Positions 45,107-46,357 of a stretch of 46,357 bases of DNA are shown here, in pieces. The number at the start of each line of letters is the position of its first letter. The first letter of the stretch is position 1. Source of the DNA: a virus; the IMG/VR virus record IMGVR_UViG_3300045241_000108, positions 1 to 46,357 of that record. One strand, 5' to 3'. The notes beneath the pieces are model-generated. The model worked only from the letters and a program-made list of their open reading frames with translations. It made no database searches and was not told the origin of the DNA. The position numbers and the translations under genes were made by a program.

Positions 45107-46357
45107 GCGATCGGCGGCTCCTGCTGCTCAAGCGCAAGCGCGCCATCCTGAAGGCGCGCGACAACCTGATTGATTTCACGCAGCTCATGATGCCGGATCC
45201 CAACAACGCCGACGATCCCGACTATTCGCTCTACTCACCGCAAAAATTTCACCGCGTCATCGGCGCCGGCCTCGAGGAGATCGAGAGCGCAAAATATCGC
45301 CGACTGATGATCAACATCGGGCCGCGCTTCGGCAAGACCACGCTGGCGAGCGCGATGTATCCGGCCTGGTACATCGGTCGCCATCCCGAGCGCTCGATCA
45401 TCGTCGCCACCTACAACGAAACCTACTCGTGGGATCTCGGGCGAAAAATAAGAGACATCATGCAGACGTCGCAGTACCGCCAGGTGTTTCCCGATCTGCT
45501 CATCAAGAAGAAATCCGCAGCAGTAAACCGCGTAGAGACCACTGACGGCGGCGTTGTGTTCTGCGTCGGCCGCGGATCCGCCGTCACTGGTCGCGGCGCG
45601 CACACCATCCTGCTCGACGATCCGCTCAAGGATCGCAGGGAGGCCGATAGCGTCGTCATCCGCGACGGTCTCTGGCAGTGGTACACGCAAGTGCTGCGCA
45701 CCCGGTTGATGAACAAGTACGGCACGGTGGTGATCATCCAGACGCGCTGGAACGAGGACGACCTGGTCGGCCGGCTGATCGATCCGCTCAACCCGTATTA
45801 CTCGCACGATGAAGCCAAGCTCTGGCGCAAGATCGAGCTGCCGGCGCTGGCCGAGGAGAACGACATCCTGGGCCGTGCCGAGGGCGAGGCGCTGTGGCCC
45901 GAGCGCTTCGATGTCGAGTATCTCAACGAGATCAAGATGTCGGATCCGCGCGGTTTCATGGCGCTCTACCAGTGCCGGCCGTCACCGCGCGAAGGCGCCT
46001 TCTTCCGCCACACCGATCTCGTTCCCTACACCTCGATGAAGGATCTGCCGGCGCACGACACGATGCGCTTTTACGCGGCATCCGATCATGCGGTGACGCT
46101 CGCCAAGCACGGCGACAAAACCTGCCTGATGGTGGTCGGCGTCGATACGAACGATCATGTCTGGATCATGCACGATGTGGTGTGGATGCGGCTCGACTCA
46201 GCCGGCGCCGTCGAGGGCATGCTGGTGCTGATCGAAAAGTACAAGCCGCAATTCTGGTGGGCCGAGAAGGGCGCGATCGAGAAATCAATCGGGCCGTTTT
46301 TGCGCAAGCGCATGCTCGAGAAGCGCGTGTTCTGCGTGATGGATCCGATCGCGCCGG
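45103..46357 (+). CDS. terL: Terminase large subunit, N-terminal part (continues at 1)
   Basis: ATPase and first part of the nuclease domain of the DNA-packaging motor. Walker A is 'NIGPRFGKTTLA' (residues 71-82), Walker B 'TILLDDPLKD' (168-177, Asp172/Asp173), and the coupling motif is probably 'VVIIQTRWNEDD'. The nuclease begins with 'FYAASDHAVT' (Asp near residue 328). The frame is open to the window end and continues at base 1 to stop at 478. The ATG at 45103 overlaps the preceding stop. No separate small terminase was recognised next to it. Confidence 0.95.
   Translation, partial: MSDRRLLLLKRKRAILKARDNLIDFTQLMMPDPNNADDPDYSLYSPQKFHRVIGAGLEEIESAKYRRLMINIGPRFGKTTLASAMYPAWYIGRHPERSIIVATYNETYSWDLGRKIRDIMQTSQYRQVFPDLLIKKKSAAVNRVETTDGGVVFCVGRGSAVTGRGAHTILLDDPLKDRREADSVVIRDGLWQWYTQVLRTRLMNKYGTVVIIQTRWNEDDLVGRLIDPLNPYYSHDEAKLWRKIELPALAEENDILGRAEGEALWPERFDVEYLNEIKMSDPRGFMALYQCRPSPREGAFFRHTDLVPYTSMKDLPAHDTMRFYAASDHAVTLAKHGDKTCLMVVGVDTNDHVWIMHDVVWMRLDSAGAVEGMLVLIEKYKPQFWWAEKGAIEKSIGPFLRKRMLEKRVFCVMDPIAP
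46191..46357. repeat. Copy of bases 1-167 (end overlap of a circular or permuted genome)
   Basis: These 167 bases match bases 1-167 except at 127 (G versus C) and 148 (C versus G). Both differences fall on third codon positions of terminase and are synonymous (Leu, Val). The overlap therefore shows closure of the genome with two sequence variants in the population rather than random error. It is not evidence of a physical terminal repeat. Confidence 0.9.

Noticed and set aside
46191-46357. Physical direct terminal repeat of the virion DNA
   Set aside because: The two copies differ at two silent sites and the junction lies inside the terminase gene, which fits a circular assembly overlap better than true ends.
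1-46357. tRNA or rRNA genes
   Set aside because: No cloverleaf or rRNA-like stretch was noticed when reading the gaps; a covariance search was not possible here.

Overview
This window looks like the essentially complete genome of a temperate, short-tailed (podovirus-like) double-stranded DNA phage, read as a circular or circularly permuted molecule. The last 167 bases (46191-46357) repeat bases 1-167 with two mismatches, both at synonymous third codon positions. The large terminase gene runs off the right end and finishes at the left end. If circular, the unit is about 46,190 bp. The GC-rich sequence, dense ATGA/TGATG overlaps and the style of the small regulators suggest an alphaproteobacterial host, perhaps a Bradyrhizobium- or Rhodopseudomonas-like genus. 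That host call is an inference from protein style, not a database result.

Layout. (1) 45103-46357 plus 1-16642, rightward: terminase large subunit, portal, scaffold, major capsid protein, head-tail connector and tail-nozzle proteins, a T7 gp13-like GNAT-fold protein, a second GNAT protein, and a set of internal-virion/ejection proteins, one with a possible lysozyme-like N-terminus. (2) 16646-18295, leftward: a lysogeny/accessory operon with a serine recombinase, small membrane protein, HTH regulator and exported protein. (3) 18296-20212: a control region with divergent promoters, palindromic operators GGGCC-N3-GGCCC, a probable leaderless repressor gene, a secreted 45-residue four-cysteine peptide, near-identical terminators and inverted-iteron array A. 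(4) 20213-25168, leftward: tyrosine integrase, excisionase-like protein, several small proteins, Erf-type annealing protein, YqaJ/lambda-exonuclease-like nuclease and a small HTH protein. (5) 25169-25660: non-coding divergent junction with inverted-iteron array B around an AT-rich centre. (6) 25661-30272, rightward: two PD-(D/E)XK-type nucleases, toprim primase, RecA-fold helicase/ATPase, array C and a zinc-finger protein. (7) 30531-32697, leftward: eight small phage proteins, several of familiar but uncharacterised type. (8) 32839-45106, rightward from a clear sigma70-like promoter: tail fibres (two with paralogous N-termini), holin candidates, an amidase endolysin, a proline-rich repeat protein, a 788-residue protein and the small gene overlapping terminase.

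How it works together. Integrase plus excisionase-like protein, a repressor-like HTH gene and a repeated operator at nearly all accessory promoters describe a lysogeny circuit. Primase and helicase without a polymerase imply use of host polymerase, and exonuclease plus Erf give a self-contained recombination module. The most unusual features are three repeat arrays (A, B, C). Their sequences are unrelated but they share one architecture: 4-5 direct copies of an 8-10 bp unit at about helical pitch, a 33-64 bp centre, then 2-3 inverted copies. The dispersed 13-bp operator family built into promoter spacers is the other main observation.
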